Shown piece by piece: positions 15,284 to 24,501 of a DNA stretch of 45,626 nt (its first letter is position 1; every line of letters begins with the position of its first letter). Under the pieces are notes generated by a model, which worked only from the letters and a program-made list of their open reading frames with translations, searched no databases and was not told the DNA's origin. The position numbers and the translations under genes are program-made. This stretch comes from Candidatus Kuenenia stuttgartensis (GTDB lineage: Bacteria > Planctomycetota > Phycisphaerae > Phycisphaerales > SM1A02). The DNA lies in the NCBI GenBank assembly GCA_945902075.1, contig CAMDMA010000028.1:1-45626 (forward strand). The letters run 5' to 3'.

Positions 15284-15435
15284 GCTTCCTTCAGTTTGAG
15301 CGGCCACTTCGATGGCGAAAGTTCGCGTCGGCGGCACGGGATGTCGAGCGTACACTCCGGCTCGTGATGCGTCGCCTCACCGCTACCCTGTTTTCACCGA
15401 CCTTCTCGCAAACAGCTGCGCGAATCGGCTCGTTG

Positions 15436-17061
15436 ATGCGACTTGCGCTGCTTGCCTCCGCTCTCCTCCTGCTTTCTCCACGCAGTTTCGCGGCCCCGAG
15501 CCTCGCACAAGACGACGCTGCTGCGATTACCGAGCCGTCGCTTCCGCTCTCCGACGCGCCACCAGAAGAAGCGGAAGCACTCAACCGTCTCGCGAGTGCA
15601 CGAAACTGGCCTTCGCGCGCGCTCGCTGTGATGCGGCTTGAGCGCTACGACTGTGATGCGAGTGCCGGACGCCTCGTGTCTTTCACCAACGATCCTTCGT
15701 GGCGCGTGCGCGCGTACACCTACGCGTGTCTCGCGCGTCGCGGCATTGTGGTCGCGACCGCTTCCATCGAGGCTGAGCGCGACCCGCGCGTACTTCGCGC
15801 AATTCTCCGTGGGCGACATCCCGTCGCTTCCGCGACGCTTGACGCGTGCATCGCGACCATCGAGAAGTCAGGCAATGTGTTCGAGGCCATGGTTGCGCTT
15901 GAAGCACTCGCGGCGCTCGACGCACCGGCCGCGGAGGACGCTGCGGCGCTTCGCGAACGCAAAGATGAACTTCTCTCGCGCATCATTCTCCGCATGAACC
16001 GCGCTGAGGGCGGCGCACTGTCGAACCGCCTCGCTTCCATCACAAGCGGCGAGGACTCGGGACGCGACTATCGTTGGCGCGAGTGGCTTCGCAAAAACCG
16101 CGCAAAGCCCGGCTACCAACAAATGACGCTCGTTCCCGCGCGCCCAGCTGGCGTTCGACTCGTTGAGCGCAACCGCGTTGCCTCGCTCGATTCCGCGCGT
16201 TTCATCTCATTTGAGCAGTATCTCGCGGCAGTCTCAGAACGGCCGATGGACCTTGCGATCCTCATCGACTGTACCGCGAGTATGTGGCGTGAAATCTCCG
16301 ACGCCCAAGGCAGCATCGATGACCTCGTTGAGTTTCTCGGCAGTGTGACCGCCGGAATTCGTATCGGCCTCGTCGGCTATCGCGATCGCACCGATACCTG
16401 GGAAACAAAGGCGTGGGACTTCACGCCGAGTCTCGCTGAGGCGCGCACACGACTCTGGTCACTTTCAGCAGAGGGCGGCGGCGATACGCCTGAAAGCGTG
16501 CACGCGGCGATGAAGCTCGCGCTCACGAAGTTTTCCTGGCTCCGCGATTCCACCCCGCCAAACCCTCAACCAATCCGTGCCTGCGTCATCATCGGCGACG
16601 CGCCACCGCATCCCGGCGAAGGCACGCTCTGCGTCAATCTCGCCAAACGCGGTCTCGCTGCGGGAGTCCGCTTTTACGGGCTCATCGCACGCGACTCGGA
16701 GAAGAATCTCGTGCGCGAGACTGATGCCAAGGTTGAGGCGGAACCTGAGAAAGCGACCGAAGACGAGGCTCGCGAGGCGAAACCAGATGCATCGTCAGAG
16801 CCGAAAGACGATGAGAAAAATCTCGATGGGCGTTCCAAACGCGGGAAACCCATCCCGCCGCCAAAGTTGCCTCCCGCGACCATGCGCCGACAGACGAGTT
16901 ACACCTGGTTTCCCGAGATCGCAGAAGCTGGCGGAGGTCGCGCAGAAATTCTGAAGGAACAAGATTCGCTCGTGGCAGAAATCGCCGAGCTCACGATCGG
17001 AGATCGGTATCGCGATGAGTTTGCCGATTTCTTCGCGGCATATCGACTGCTCTGCCGCTAG
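15436..17061 (+). CDS. Secreted HEAT-repeat / VWA-domain protein
   Basis: The protein starts with a signal peptide (MRLALLASALLLLSPRSFA) when the ATG at 15436 is used; an in-frame ATG at 15367 would add 23 residues. Residues ~45-200 are helical and HEAT-like (e.g. NDPSWRVRAYTYACLARRGI). Residues ~270-420 form a von Willebrand A domain. Its metal site is D278-C-T-A-S282 instead of the classical D-x-S-x-S, with GGGDTPES supplying the central Thr and VIIGDAPPHP the last Asp. The D-x-T-x-S form also occurs in alpha-kinase-type VWA proteins. A charged Lys/Glu/Pro-rich insert of about 50 residues follows before a short folded C-terminus. It is probably an envelope adhesion or assembly factor; the ligand is unknown. 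It is convergent with obgE. Confidence 0.78.
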   Translation: MRLALLASALLLLSPRSFAAPSLAQDDAAAITEPSLPLSDAPPEEAEALNRLASARNWPSRALAVMRLERYDCDASAGRLVSFTNDPSWRVRAYTYACLARRGIVVATASIEAERDPRVLRAILRGRHPVASATLDACIATIEKSGNVFEAMVALEALAALDAPAAEDAAALRERKDELLSRIILRMNRAEGGALSNRLASITSGEDSGRDYRWREWLRKNRAKPGYQQMTLVPARPAGVRLVERNRVASLDSARFISFEQYLAAVSERPMDLAILIDCTASMWREISDAQGSIDDLVEFLGSVTAGIRIGLVGYRDRTDTWETKAWDFTPSLAEARTRLWSLSAEGGGDTPESVHAAMKLALTKFSWLRDSTPPNPQPIRACVIIGDAPPHPGEGTLCVNLAKRGLAAGVRFYGLIARDSEKNLVRETDAKVEAEPEKATEDEAREAKPDASSEPKDDEKNLDGRSKRGKPIPPPKLPPATMRRQTSYTWFPEIAEAGGGRAEILKEQDSLVAEIAELTIGDRYRDEFADFFAAYRLLCR

Positions 17062-17103
17062 CGCCAGATGCAACTTGCAGGGGCCGCCTGGATAAAGACA
17101 CGC

Positions 17104-18138
17104 TCAGCGACGCCATTCGGTGGGCATCACTTCGCCCTTCACCATCGCGTACGCTCGCTCGAGTAACTCGCGCATGCCTTCACCAGTCGCCGCGGAAATC
17201 ACGAGCGGCGCCTCGTCTTTCCCAAGACCGATCTCTGTCGCGAGACGACGGACGCGCTTGGCACGCTCGCTCTCCTCAACAAGATCAATCTTCGAAAACA
17301 CGACCAGTTCTGGCTTCTCTGCGAGCGCAGGCGAAAACGCGTGCAATTCGCCGCGAATCGTTCGATAGTTGTCCGCGGGCTTCGAACCATCGAGCGGAGC
17401 GATGTCGACGACGTGCACGATGCCCTTCGTACGCTCGATGTGCCGAAGGAAATCGTGACCAAGTCCAGCACCATCGCTCGCGCCCTCGATGAGCCCGGGG
17501 ATATCCGCGAGCACAATGCGGCGGTCGCCGGGCAACTCCGCGATTCCGAGTTGCGGCTTCCGCGTCGTAAACGGGTAGTCACCAACCTTCGCATTCGCCC
17601 TGCTCGTTGCGCCAAGCAGCGTGGACTTACCCGCGTTGGGAAGCCCGACGAAGCCGATGTCAGCGATGAGTTTCAGCTCGATGCGCAGACTGCGCACCAC
17701 CGCGTCACCGCCCGGAGTGCATTCTGTCGGCGCTTGGTGGGTGGCGGTCTTGAAGCGATCGTTGCCCCAACCGCCCTTTCCACCCTCGGCGACGATGACC
17801 TGCTGGCCATCTTCGATGATGTCCGCGACGAACTCGCCGCTCTCAAGGTCATGCACAATCGAACCGAGCGGAACCTTGACGAGCAAGTCTGGCGCGTCAG
17901 AGCCGTGACACTTCTTCTTGGAGCCCTTCTCGCCATCCTTCGCGAAATGATGCGGACGATGCTGAAACTCGACGAGCGTGTCGAGGTGACCATCGCCGAC
18001 CAGAATCACGTGGCCTCCCCGGCCGCCGTCACCGCCGTCGGGGCCGCCCTTTTGAATCGACTTCTCGCGACGAAACGCAACGACACCGTTTCCGCCGCAT
18101 CCGCTTCGAACATGAATGATCGCTTCGTCGACAAGCAT
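17104..18138 (-). CDS. obg: Obg-family ribosome-assembly GTPase
   Basis: This 344-residue essential GTPase acts in 50S ribosome maturation and stress control. The glycine-rich Obg fold is visible at the N-terminus (LVDEAIIHVRSGCGGNG, GGPDGGDGGRGGHV). The G domain has G1 GLPNAGKSTLL, switch I/G2 DYPFTTRKPQLG, G3 DIPGLIEGASDGAGLG and G4 SKIDL, where most GTPases have NKxD, and G5 ISAATGEG. The variable C-terminal OCT domain is absent, as in many phyla. The start is the ATG before LVDEAII at 18138; the frame continues upstream without homology. It lies downstream of rpmA, separated by 166 bp that contain a stable hairpin. Confidence 0.96.
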   Translation of the reverse strand: MLVDEAIIHVRSGCGGNGVVAFRREKSIQKGGPDGGDGGRGGHVILVGDGHLDTLVEFQHRPHHFAKDGEKGSKKKCHGSDAPDLLVKVPLGSIVHDLESGEFVADIIEDGQQVIVAEGGKGGWGNDRFKTATHQAPTECTPGGDAVVRSLRIELKLIADIGFVGLPNAGKSTLLGATSRANAKVGDYPFTTRKPQLGIAELPGDRRIVLADIPGLIEGASDGAGLGHDFLRHIERTKGIVHVVDIAPLDGSKPADNYRTIRGELHAFSPALAEKPELVVFSKIDLVEESERAKRVRRLATEIGLGKDEAPLVISAATGEGMRELLERAYAMVKGEVMPTEWRR

Positions 18139-18171
18139 CGTGCAGGCACTTCCACAAACAGCGTCAGGTGA

Positions 18172-18206
18172 GAACAAGAACGGCGCCTCGGAAAGCCGAG
18201 GCGCCG
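18172..18206 (-). terminator. Hairpin between rpmA and obg (terminator or attenuator)
   Basis: A perfect 11-bp inverted repeat, CGGCGCCTCGG (18181-18191) and CCGAGGCGCCG (18196-18206), has a 4-nt loop. Reading on the minus strand it is followed by TTCTTGTTCT, a T-rich but interrupted tail. It would end or reduce transcription from rpmA into obg. Confidence 0.65.
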
Positions 18207-18304
18207 AAGATTGCAAAGAATACGTTCGCTACTGTCTTAGCAGACCTCCACAAGCGTACGGGAGGCGCTCGCAAACAGTCGGATGTGACAGCAATCAGCC
18301 AGAT

Positions 18305-18574
18305 TCAGACATACGCGTAGCGCGGAGTCGCCGGATCGGACGGCACAATGTGCACGCGCGAGCCCTTGAAGACCACCGTGCCAGCTGCGTCGGCCATGAG
18401 GGTGTGATCCTTGCCCATGAGGACGAGGTATCCGGCCTTCCAATGCGTACCGCATTGACGGACGATGATCGCACCGGCCTTCGCGGTTTGACCGCCGTAA
18501 AGCTTGATGCCACGGAACTGCGGGTTGGAATCGCGTCCGTTCTTGGTTGAGCCTTGACCCTTCTTGTGTGCCAC
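18305..18574 (-). CDS. rpmA: 50S ribosomal protein L27
   Basis: This 89-residue protein sits near the peptidyl transferase centre. The N-terminus [20 protein letters not shown] is the canonical L27 start, followed by [19 protein letters not shown] and [13 protein letters not shown]. The initiation codon is GTG at 18574; GGAG lies 7-8 bases upstream and no ATG fits. The N-terminal extension cleaved off in some Firmicutes is absent. It precedes obg, as in most bacteria, but the usual upstream rplU (L21) is missing here and is replaced by a secreted hypothetical gene. Confidence 0.96.
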   Translation of the reverse strand: MAHKKGQGSTKNGRDSNPQFRGIKLYGGQTAKAGAIIVRQCGTHWKAGYLVLMGKDHTLMADAAGTVVFKGSRVHIVPSDPATPRYAYV

Positions 18575-18607
18575 GACGAAATCTCCAAAGAGGTGCTGAG
18601 CCGGGAG

Positions 18608-18637
18608 AAGATACAGAAGTCTCGCCGGAAAGTCCAA
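18608..18637 (-). promoter_or_regulatory. Putative promoter of rpmA
   Basis: On the minus strand TTGGAC (18637-18632) and TATCTT (18613-18608) are separated by 18 bp. They lie 34 bp before the GTG start of rpmA. This suggests that rpmA is transcribed separately from the upstream secreted-protein gene. Confidence 0.45.
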
Positions 18638-18693
18638 CGGTCGCCGGTGCAAATCTGAAACGGCACGCGAGCGATCGCAAACTTGATGTTGTG

Positions 18694-19374
18694 TTAGCGG
18701 AAGGTCCAACCCTGCGATTCGACCGGATACGACACGGTGCCCGCCGTTTGCGGATTGCCAGGGACCAGATAATCAATGCGCCAAGCCTTGCGCTGGGTGA
18801 CCGGCTCGCCAGACTTTGGATGCTCGACTTTCTTGGTCTCGCGCGAAAGCCCTTGGACAAAGATCGAGAGCTCCGTGTGATCGAGATTCTGATCGTCATG
18901 AACCCGCGGCGCGACTTTCTTATCAATCGCGTCAAGATCAACGACCGCGAAAACGACAAGGCCGCTCTTCGCGTGCTCTTTCCCCTGCAGCACTTCCCCG
19001 AGGATTTCAAACTGATCCTCAAGAAGTTCATTTCCGAGGTACTTCATAATCTGCTTCGACACGCTGCCCGGAACGCCATCACCCTGACGGACGACATGCC
19101 CCTCATCGGTGAGCATCTCGATACGCGGAGCGAAACGCTGGTCTTGTCCAGTGTTGTTCACAACGTCATAGGTCATGTACCAGTAGTGCTTGCCGGACTC
19201 AGGATCTTTGAAGAGCCGAAGCGCGCTCGGAGTGAAATCAAGGTCGCGCGAAGCAAGCGGCGCGAGCGCTGCCGCGCAGACGCTCGCCGGGGCAGTGATG
19301 GCGAAAGCCGTTACGGAAACTGCAATCGCGGCAACTGAAGAGAGGACACTCACGCGGACGGTCGGCATGCTCAT
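18694..19374 (-). CDS. Secreted hypothetical protein
   Basis: The 226-residue product begins [20 protein letters not shown], a signal peptide with a hydrophobic core extending to about residue 35 and probable cleavage near VCAAA. The mature part is soluble and mixed alpha/beta. It contains [20 protein letters not shown], which resembles the start of an Ig-like or DUF-type domain that describes conserved response to ionic or structural partners, and [21 protein letters not shown] do not recognise a family. The context (upstream of rpmA-obg, in the place normally held by rplU) does not suggest a role. The start at 19374 is chosen for the signal peptide; ATG at 19368 is an alternative. Confidence 0.7.
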   Translation of the reverse strand: MSMPTVRVSVLSSVAAIAVSVTAFAITAPASVCAAALAPLASRDLDFTPSALRLFKDPESGKHYWYMTYDVVNNTGQDQRFAPRIEMLTDEGHVVRQGDGVPGSVSKQIMKYLGNELLEDQFEILGEVLQGKEHAKSGLVVFAVVDLDAIDKKVAPRVHDDQNLDHTELSIFVQGLSRETKKVEHPKSGEPVTQRKAWRIDYLVPGNPQTAGTVSYPVESQGWTFR

Positions 19375-19505
19375 CGGAAGACTCCGTAAAATCGCGCCTG
19401 AGGGGCGGGACAGGGTCGCAGAGTGTAGCGAACTTCGCCGATTGAGCCGAACGCCCTCGCCGGTCGATGTAGCCTTCTCGTCAAGTCTCATTCGTCACGC
19501 CCCGC

Positions 19506-20486
19506 ATGCACCGCACCACGATGCCCCCGATAAACGAATCGCCTCATGTCGTGCGTGCAAGCTCCGAGCGCATGGAAGAGGCGATGGGGGCGCTCCTTGG
19601 TTCGGGCCCCGCCGCTGCAACGCGCTTCGTGCGACAAGCAGAAAGTGCGAGAATCGCGCTCGACCACATCTGGTGCCTTGCAGACGGATTCGGTCGCTTT
19701 CGAATGGCGGTGGTGTCGATCCCAAGCCCTGGCCGCGCGGCCATGCTGCTTGCCTCTCATGCGCGCGACCCCATGGAGGCTGCAGCCCTCGGAGTCGCGA
19801 TTCGCGCCGCGATTGATGGCTCCAAGGGCTTTGCGGATCTGGTTCAAGCGTTGGTCGAGCCTTCCCGGCCGTTTGACATCATGACCTTCGAAGCGGGCGG
19901 CATGCAGCGCATGGCAACCCTCGACTACCTCGAGCGCGCGCTCCCCCGTCTCGGAGCGCTTGAAACGCCTGCACCGCAAGAAGGCTGGACGATTGCGCTC
20001 GCCGCGAGCGAGGCGATCTTGGGCGGATCCGATCCGCTTGCGATCGACCCGCAGACTCGCGCGGAACTCGTTGGCGTACTCGACCGCAGCTACGAAGACA
20101 CCCGCGACTGCCCTGGGCTCGCTGGCATGCGTCGTACGAGCGACGTACTTGATGGGCACTTTGGTCTCGGAGCGCGACCTCGTCACTGGTTTGTTGCGCG
20201 ACAGTCGGGCGTCGCGCACGGCGTGTGCCTCATGAACATCAACCCTGATCACACAGGCGCGGAACTTGTGTACCTCGGGCTTGCGCCTGAAGCGCGCGGC
20301 AGAGGCATCGCACGCGCACTCCTCGCAACGGGACTGCGCGCATGTTCGCTCGCGGGTTGTCGCGCAGTGTCACTTGCTGTCGATGAGCGAAATAGTGATG
20401 CACGAAAACTCTATGAAAAAAGCGGTTTTCGCAAGACCTCGTCGCGTATCGCGTTTGTCTGCCCCACGCATCGTCGCGCGCCTTGA
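19506..20486 (+). CDS. GNAT-family N-acetyltransferase (two-domain)
   Basis: The C-terminal ~150 residues of this 326-residue protein form a GNAT domain: LVYLGLAPEARGRGIARALL is motif A with the acetyl-CoA pyrophosphate loop RGRGIA, followed by VSLAVDERNSDARKLYEKSG (motif B). The N-terminal half may be a decayed second GNAT unit, as in other tandem GNAT proteins, but it lacks a clear R-x-x-G-x-G/A loop. The acceptor substrate is unknown. The start could be the ATG at 19506 or 19521. It is divergent from the secreted hypothetical gene and is followed by a long non-coding stretch before dnaA. Confidence 0.82.
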   Translation: MHRTTMPPINESPHVVRASSERMEEAMGALLGSGPAAATRFVRQAESARIALDHIWCLADGFGRFRMAVVSIPSPGRAAMLLASHARDPMEAAALGVAIRAAIDGSKGFADLVQALVEPSRPFDIMTFEAGGMQRMATLDYLERALPRLGALETPAPQEGWTIALAASEAILGGSDPLAIDPQTRAELVGVLDRSYEDTRDCPGLAGMRRTSDVLDGHFGLGARPRHWFVARQSGVAHGVCLMNINPDHTGAELVYLGLAPEARGRGIARALLATGLRACSLAGCRAVSLAVDERNSDARKLYEKSGFRKTSSRIAFVCPTHRRAP

Positions 20487-21165
20487 AGCTGCCTCGAAAT
20501 GCACGGCCTCACTGCGTGAATCTCATCACACTCCATCGCGGACTAAAAACATCGAGGCTGTCAACAGGTATTCGGCGTGAGCGGAAGTAAAACATTTTGC
20601 AAGTCGACAACGCTCAACACACTCGTTCGCGATTTATCCACAGGAACATCGTCACAAGGCAATCAGACTGCTTTGAAACGTGCAACCCGCGCTTCTGCCT
20701 ACATTTCCGTTTGAATACACCCGCTTGTCTGGCATGAAGCGGTTGCGATCGACGATGGCCGCGTTACAGTGCGCCCCGCTCGCAGGGACGTGAGCCTCCG
20801 CGATGTTTCTTCTCGCGCGGAGTCGAGTCGGGAAAGTGCTTGCCGAGTTCTTCGCTGCAGCGCCTCCCTTCACTCGGGTTGTCATTTCACTCCTCCCACC
20901 TCTCCGCTCTTGAATGCGTGCGATCAGGTCGACGAAGTCGACTGCGACCGCCAACGCGTGATCACGCTGCGCGAGCCTCGCCGAAACGAACCTCGGCTCG
21001 ACTCCGCCTCTCGTGCCACGCCTTGGCCCGCTGTCTCCTTGCCAGACCTGCCCGCCACGAATCGAACTCGCAACACTCGACCGCGCGTCTCTCCATCAAC
21101 GCCAAGTCGACCACGCACGATTCGCGCAGGCAAGTTTCAATCCAAACTCGCGTCCCGATCCCGCG
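20487..21165. other. 679-bp non-coding stretch upstream of dnaA; possible origin region
   Basis: No credible gene lies here. The part from about 20540 to 20640 is clearly poorer in G+C than its surroundings (for example GACTAAAAACATCG and GTAAAACATTTTGC). A perfect DnaA box TTATCCACA occupies 20634-20642. I find no second exact box on either strand, and dnaN does not flank dnaA, so calling this oriC is only a possibility. The box could instead serve dnaA autoregulation. The remaining part (20700-21165) is GC-rich with no evident structure and probably holds the dnaA leader. Confidence 0.4.
20634..20642 (+). promoter_or_regulatory. DnaA box (perfect consensus)
   Basis: The sequence is TTATCCACA, an exact match to the bacterial DnaA-box consensus, 524 bp before the dnaA start and next to an A+T-richer stretch. 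Confidence 0.65.
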
Positions 21166-22770
21166 ATGAATCCAGACCTCGCCCACCCTCCCGCGCTCTC
21201 CGAAGCCCAATCCGTGGCACAGCCCATGGCACAGCCCGCGGCCACCCCGCTTTCGCGGACCGCACGTGCCGCCGCGTCCGCCGCCGCGACAGCCACCTTT
21301 CGCGAAGCCCTCGCCGCCGAACTCGGTGCCCACCGCTTCGGACTTTGGTTCGAACATGGAACGAAGGCTGAAGCGACCGACGGGACCATCGCGATCTCGG
21401 CGCCGAATGCCTATGTCGCAGACTGGATCGGACGCAACTTTCGCGATGCGATGCAGCGCGCCGCAATCATCGCGCTTGGGGCAGAGGCCACAATCTCCAT
21501 TACAACTGCGGCGAACAGCACGGAAACACACTCGAATAGCACCGAAAAAGCGCAGCTTCACACCTCCTTCACCAATCCGCGCGGGGCTCCCCTCCGGGAC
21601 GGCACCAACAACGGGCGTGGCGTGATAGACGGTGCGGTGGATGGAGCGACCGATGGCGCGAATGAATCGCGACGACGATTTGCGAGCGGGCAGCGCACGC
21701 CTCGGTCGGCAGCCCTCCGTCGCCTCGAGGACTTCATCGTCGGTGATTCGAACCGCCTTGCCTTTGCCGCCAGCCAGCAGGTTGGCGAGGGCTCTGCCGA
21801 CGCGCCACCGATTCTGTTTCTTCACGGCGAGTGCGGAGTTGGTAAGACCCACCTGATCCAAGGCCTGTGCCGCCGCCGATCGGAGCGTGCGCCGAAGCAG
21901 ATTATTCGGTACGTCACGGCCGAACAGTTCACCAACGAGTACATCGCCGCTGTGCGTGATGGATCGCTTGATCAATTTCGAAAGCGCCTTCGGCGACTCG
22001 ATCTGCTCGCGATCGACGACGTCCACTTCCTCGCGAACAAAACCGCTACGCAGGCGGAGTTCCTCCACACGATCGACGCCATCGATCTCTCCGGCGCCCG
22101 TGTCGCGCTGGTCTCTGACGAGCATCCACGTCACATCCGACGCTTCAGCCAGTCACTTGTGAGTCGCTTCCTATCGGGGATGGTGGTCAAGGTCGAGCGC
22201 CCTGATCGGGGAACCCGTTCCGAACTCGTCCGTCGGCTTGCCTCAGAGCGCGGACTCGATTTGACAACCGCTGCCGAAGATGCGGTCGCGGGTCGATGTG
22301 CTGGCTCGATTCGAGAAATCGAAGGTGCGATCACCCGACTCGGCGCGTTGGTTGAACTTGATGGCGTCCGCGGACAGATCGGTCCGGGCACCGTGGAGCG
22401 GCTCCTCGGACACGACGGTCAAACCAACACCGGTGCCGCCCCGATTCGGCTTGCCGCGATTGTCGAAGCCGTCTGTGACCGTATGCGGGTGAACCGCGAG
22501 GACCTGCTTGGGAGCGGGCGCCATGCTCGAACCGTCGTCGCCCGCGGCGTGGTCGCGCACCTCGCGCGAGAGTTGACCACGCACAGTTACCCAGAGATTG
22601 CCCGCGCACTGGGCCGAGACACCCATTCCACCGTGCACACCGCCGCGAAACGCCTGAAGGGGCTGCTTGACGCGGACGCTCGGATCGCAGTTGGGGGCGA
22701 AGCCGTCCGTGAAGTCGTCGACCAACTCCGCCACGACCTCGCACGCGGTGGTCGGGGTCGCTCGGTGTAA
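21166..22770 (+). CDS. dnaA: Chromosomal replication initiator DnaA (divergent)
   Basis: All four DnaA domains are visible in 534 residues. Domain I spans ~43-105 (FGLWFEHGTKAEATDGTIAI), domain II is a variable linker to ~180, and domain III is an AAA+ ATPase with FIVGDSNRLAFAA, Walker A G221-ECGVGKTH and Walker B LLAIDDVHFL, then ALVSDEHPRHIRRF and SRFLSGMVVKVERPD. Domain IV has a DNA-binding helix-turn-helix with ARGVVAHLARELTTHSYPEI and GRDTHSTVHTA. The last motif differs from the near-universal GGRDHSTVLHA by replacing GG-RDH with G-RDTH, so the base-contacting loop is altered. The start ATG at 21166 is supported by loss of homology upstream. Downstream is a HEAT-repeat gene rather than dnaN. 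Confidence 0.9.
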   Translation: MNPDLAHPPALSEAQSVAQPMAQPAATPLSRTARAAASAAATATFREALAAELGAHRFGLWFEHGTKAEATDGTIAISAPNAYVADWIGRNFRDAMQRAAIIALGAEATISITTAANSTETHSNSTEKAQLHTSFTNPRGAPLRDGTNNGRGVIDGAVDGATDGANESRRRFASGQRTPRSAALRRLEDFIVGDSNRLAFAASQQVGEGSADAPPILFLHGECGVGKTHLIQGLCRRRSERAPKQIIRYVTAEQFTNEYIAAVRDGSLDQFRKRLRRLDLLAIDDVHFLANKTATQAEFLHTIDAIDLSGARVALVSDEHPRHIRRFSQSLVSRFLSGMVVKVERPDRGTRSELVRRLASERGLDLTTAAEDAVAGRCAGSIREIEGAITRLGALVELDGVRGQIGPGTVERLLGHDGQTNTGAAPIRLAAIVEAVCDRMRVNREDLLGSGRHARTVVARGVVAHLARELTTHSYPEIARALGRDTHSTVHTAAKRLKGLLDADARIAVGGEAVREVVDQLRHDLARGGRGRSV

Positions 22771-22911
22771 CCGGACAGTTCTGCGTGTCCGAGGCGGCTC
22801 CCTCGCCGACCTGACAAGCCCGACGGCTCCGAGCGTTCGTACCGACGAATGCGGAGCGAACCCCTCGTCATTCCGCACTTCCGTCCATCCTGCATGGGTT
22901 ACACTCGATCC

Positions 22912-24501
22912 ATGCCCTGCGCATTTCGCGTTCGTGTTCCGCGCCTTGCGCCGCTCGCCATCCTCGCAGGAGCATTGTGCTGCGTCTCGACGCTTTCCGC
23001 GCAGTACGGCCCTGTCGATCCATTTGAATCCTCGGTGCGCGCGCTCAAAGAAGGCATCGCAGCCAGAGCGGACGGAGAACAACATGCTGCGATGGTCGCG
23101 CTTCGCGAACTCCGCGACCCCGCGCTGCGCCCGCTGCTTGAGCGACTTTTGAAGAGTGACGACTGGTCGCTTCGTGTCGACAGCGTGCTTGGCCTTGCTG
23201 AACTTGACCCCGCAGGAAAGGTTGACGTCGCACTCGTCGAGAGCCTGCCCGGTGAAGGCGATCGCGAGACCTCGATCAACGCAGTGGTCGCACTTGAACT
23301 CCTTGACTCCGATCGCGTGGCAGCGATGCTTGCGTGGGACGATGTTCCTGCGGCCCAGCGCATCCTGCTCGCTTGCGAACAGCGCCGACTTGGTGGCACG
23401 CCGGACATTGCCGGAGTGCTTCGACTCGCGGATTCAAAGACCCCCGAAATCGCGGCACTTGCGGCGGCACTGCTCATCGAGATTGGCCCTCCCGCGTTCG
23501 GCGCGCCTGAAGCGGCCGCCCTCGCCGAGCGCACGCGCACGACCATCGCTTCACTTCCGCCGCGGAGCCGCTCGGCGATCGTCGCGCAGGTTGCCGATGC
23601 ATGTTCGATCAGTCGTCTGAAGGGCGCGGCCCCGTTTGTCGTTTCACTTCTCGCGCTCCCCGACATCGGTTCCGACGCACGCATGCGTGCCCTCGGAGCG
23701 CTCCTTGTCCTTTCGCCCGAAGCAGCGTTTCCCGTCCTTGCTGCAGCAATCGACGCGGACCGCTCGCAAACCGGACTCATGCGACACGCTTCGATTTTGC
23801 TCGCAAGCGGTGTACGCGCGCCGAAGTCTGAGTGGGATCGCCTTCGCAATGGCGATGCACTCATCGAGGCACTCGCAGACGCTGGAACCGCGATTGGTGA
23901 GAGCCGTGACGACGATGCCTACGCTCGCATCCTTGCGCTGAAGCACCGTGTTGCACTTCGTGCAGCGCTCGAAGGCGCGCGGCGACTCGGGTCAAGTTCC
24001 GATCGCGCGCTTGGTATCGCGTGTGCGAAGTATCTCGTCGCCGAACGCCGATCAGCGGGCGCACTCGCCGAAGGATTAACGCGAGCGATGGCTCGACTCG
24101 CCGTCGTTGCGCCCGAAGAATTGCGACCGATCCTCGAGGCGGTGACTGATGACCGCGCGATTCAAGAGGCCGTGCTACTCGCGCTTGCGTCTGCGGGAAG
24201 TCTTGAGGCTTCGTCGGTAGCGAAATCTGCAACCGGCAAGTCGTCGCGCATTGGCGAAGCGATGATTGCGGTACTCAATGCGCGCTTTGCTGAAAAGCTT
24301 GCGCAATCGGAACTCGATCAACTGGCGACCGTCGCAGGTGGCGGCGCGGGAGTTCCACCTGCCGTGCGTACGCAGGCCGCCTGGCTTTGGCTCAGGCACG
24401 CAAAGCGAACGGAGCCTGCGATTGACGCACTCCTCGCCGGAAACAGTCCGGCCACCCCAGCATCCAATGCAACGACCGCGCCTAAGGAGGCCGCACAGTG
24501 A
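22912..24501 (+). CDS. Secreted HEAT-repeat protein
   Basis: This 529-residue product begins with a signal peptide (MPCAFRVRVPRLAPLAILAG, cleavage near TLSAQ) from the ATG at 22912; an ATG at 22894 is also in frame. The mature protein is a long alpha-helical array of HEAT-like units such as RELRDPALRPLLERLLKSDD and SLRVDSVLGLAELDP. It has no catalytic motif, and such solenoids usually serve as binding scaffolds. The last codons overlap the start of the next gene (GTGA), with the downstream Shine-Dalgarno AAGGAGG lying inside this gene. Expression of the two proteins is therefore very likely coupled. The binding partner is unknown. Confidence 0.8.
   Translation: MPCAFRVRVPRLAPLAILAGALCCVSTLSAQYGPVDPFESSVRALKEGIAARADGEQHAAMVALRELRDPALRPLLERLLKSDDWSLRVDSVLGLAELDPAGKVDVALVESLPGEGDRETSINAVVALELLDSDRVAAMLAWDDVPAAQRILLACEQRRLGGTPDIAGVLRLADSKTPEIAALAAALLIEIGPPAFGAPEAAALAERTRTTIASLPPRSRSAIVAQVADACSISRLKGAAPFVVSLLALPDIGSDARMRALGALLVLSPEAAFPVLAAAIDADRSQTGLMRHASILLASGVRAPKSEWDRLRNGDALIEALADAGTAIGESRDDDAYARILALKHRVALRAALEGARRLGSSSDRALGIACAKYLVAERRSAGALAEGLTRAMARLAVVAPEELRPILEAVTDDRAIQEAVLLALASAGSLEASSVAKSATGKSSRIGEAMIAVLNARFAEKLAQSELDQLATVAGGGAGVPPAVRTQAAWLWLRHAKRTEPAIDALLAGNSPATPASNATTAPKEAAQ
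24485..24501 (+). promoter_or_regulatory. Strong ribosome binding site and GTGA start/stop overlap
   Basis: AAGGAGG (24485-24491) precedes the GTG start at 24498 by 6 bases. The GTG overlaps the TGA stop of the HEAT gene at 24499-24501. Exact anti-SD matches are rare in this window, so this marks a deliberately coupled start. Confidence 0.85.

Noticed and set aside
22771-22800. CGGACA/TGTCCG inverted repeat after dnaA as a terminator
   Set aside because: Only a 6-bp stem with no T tract; not strong enough to call.
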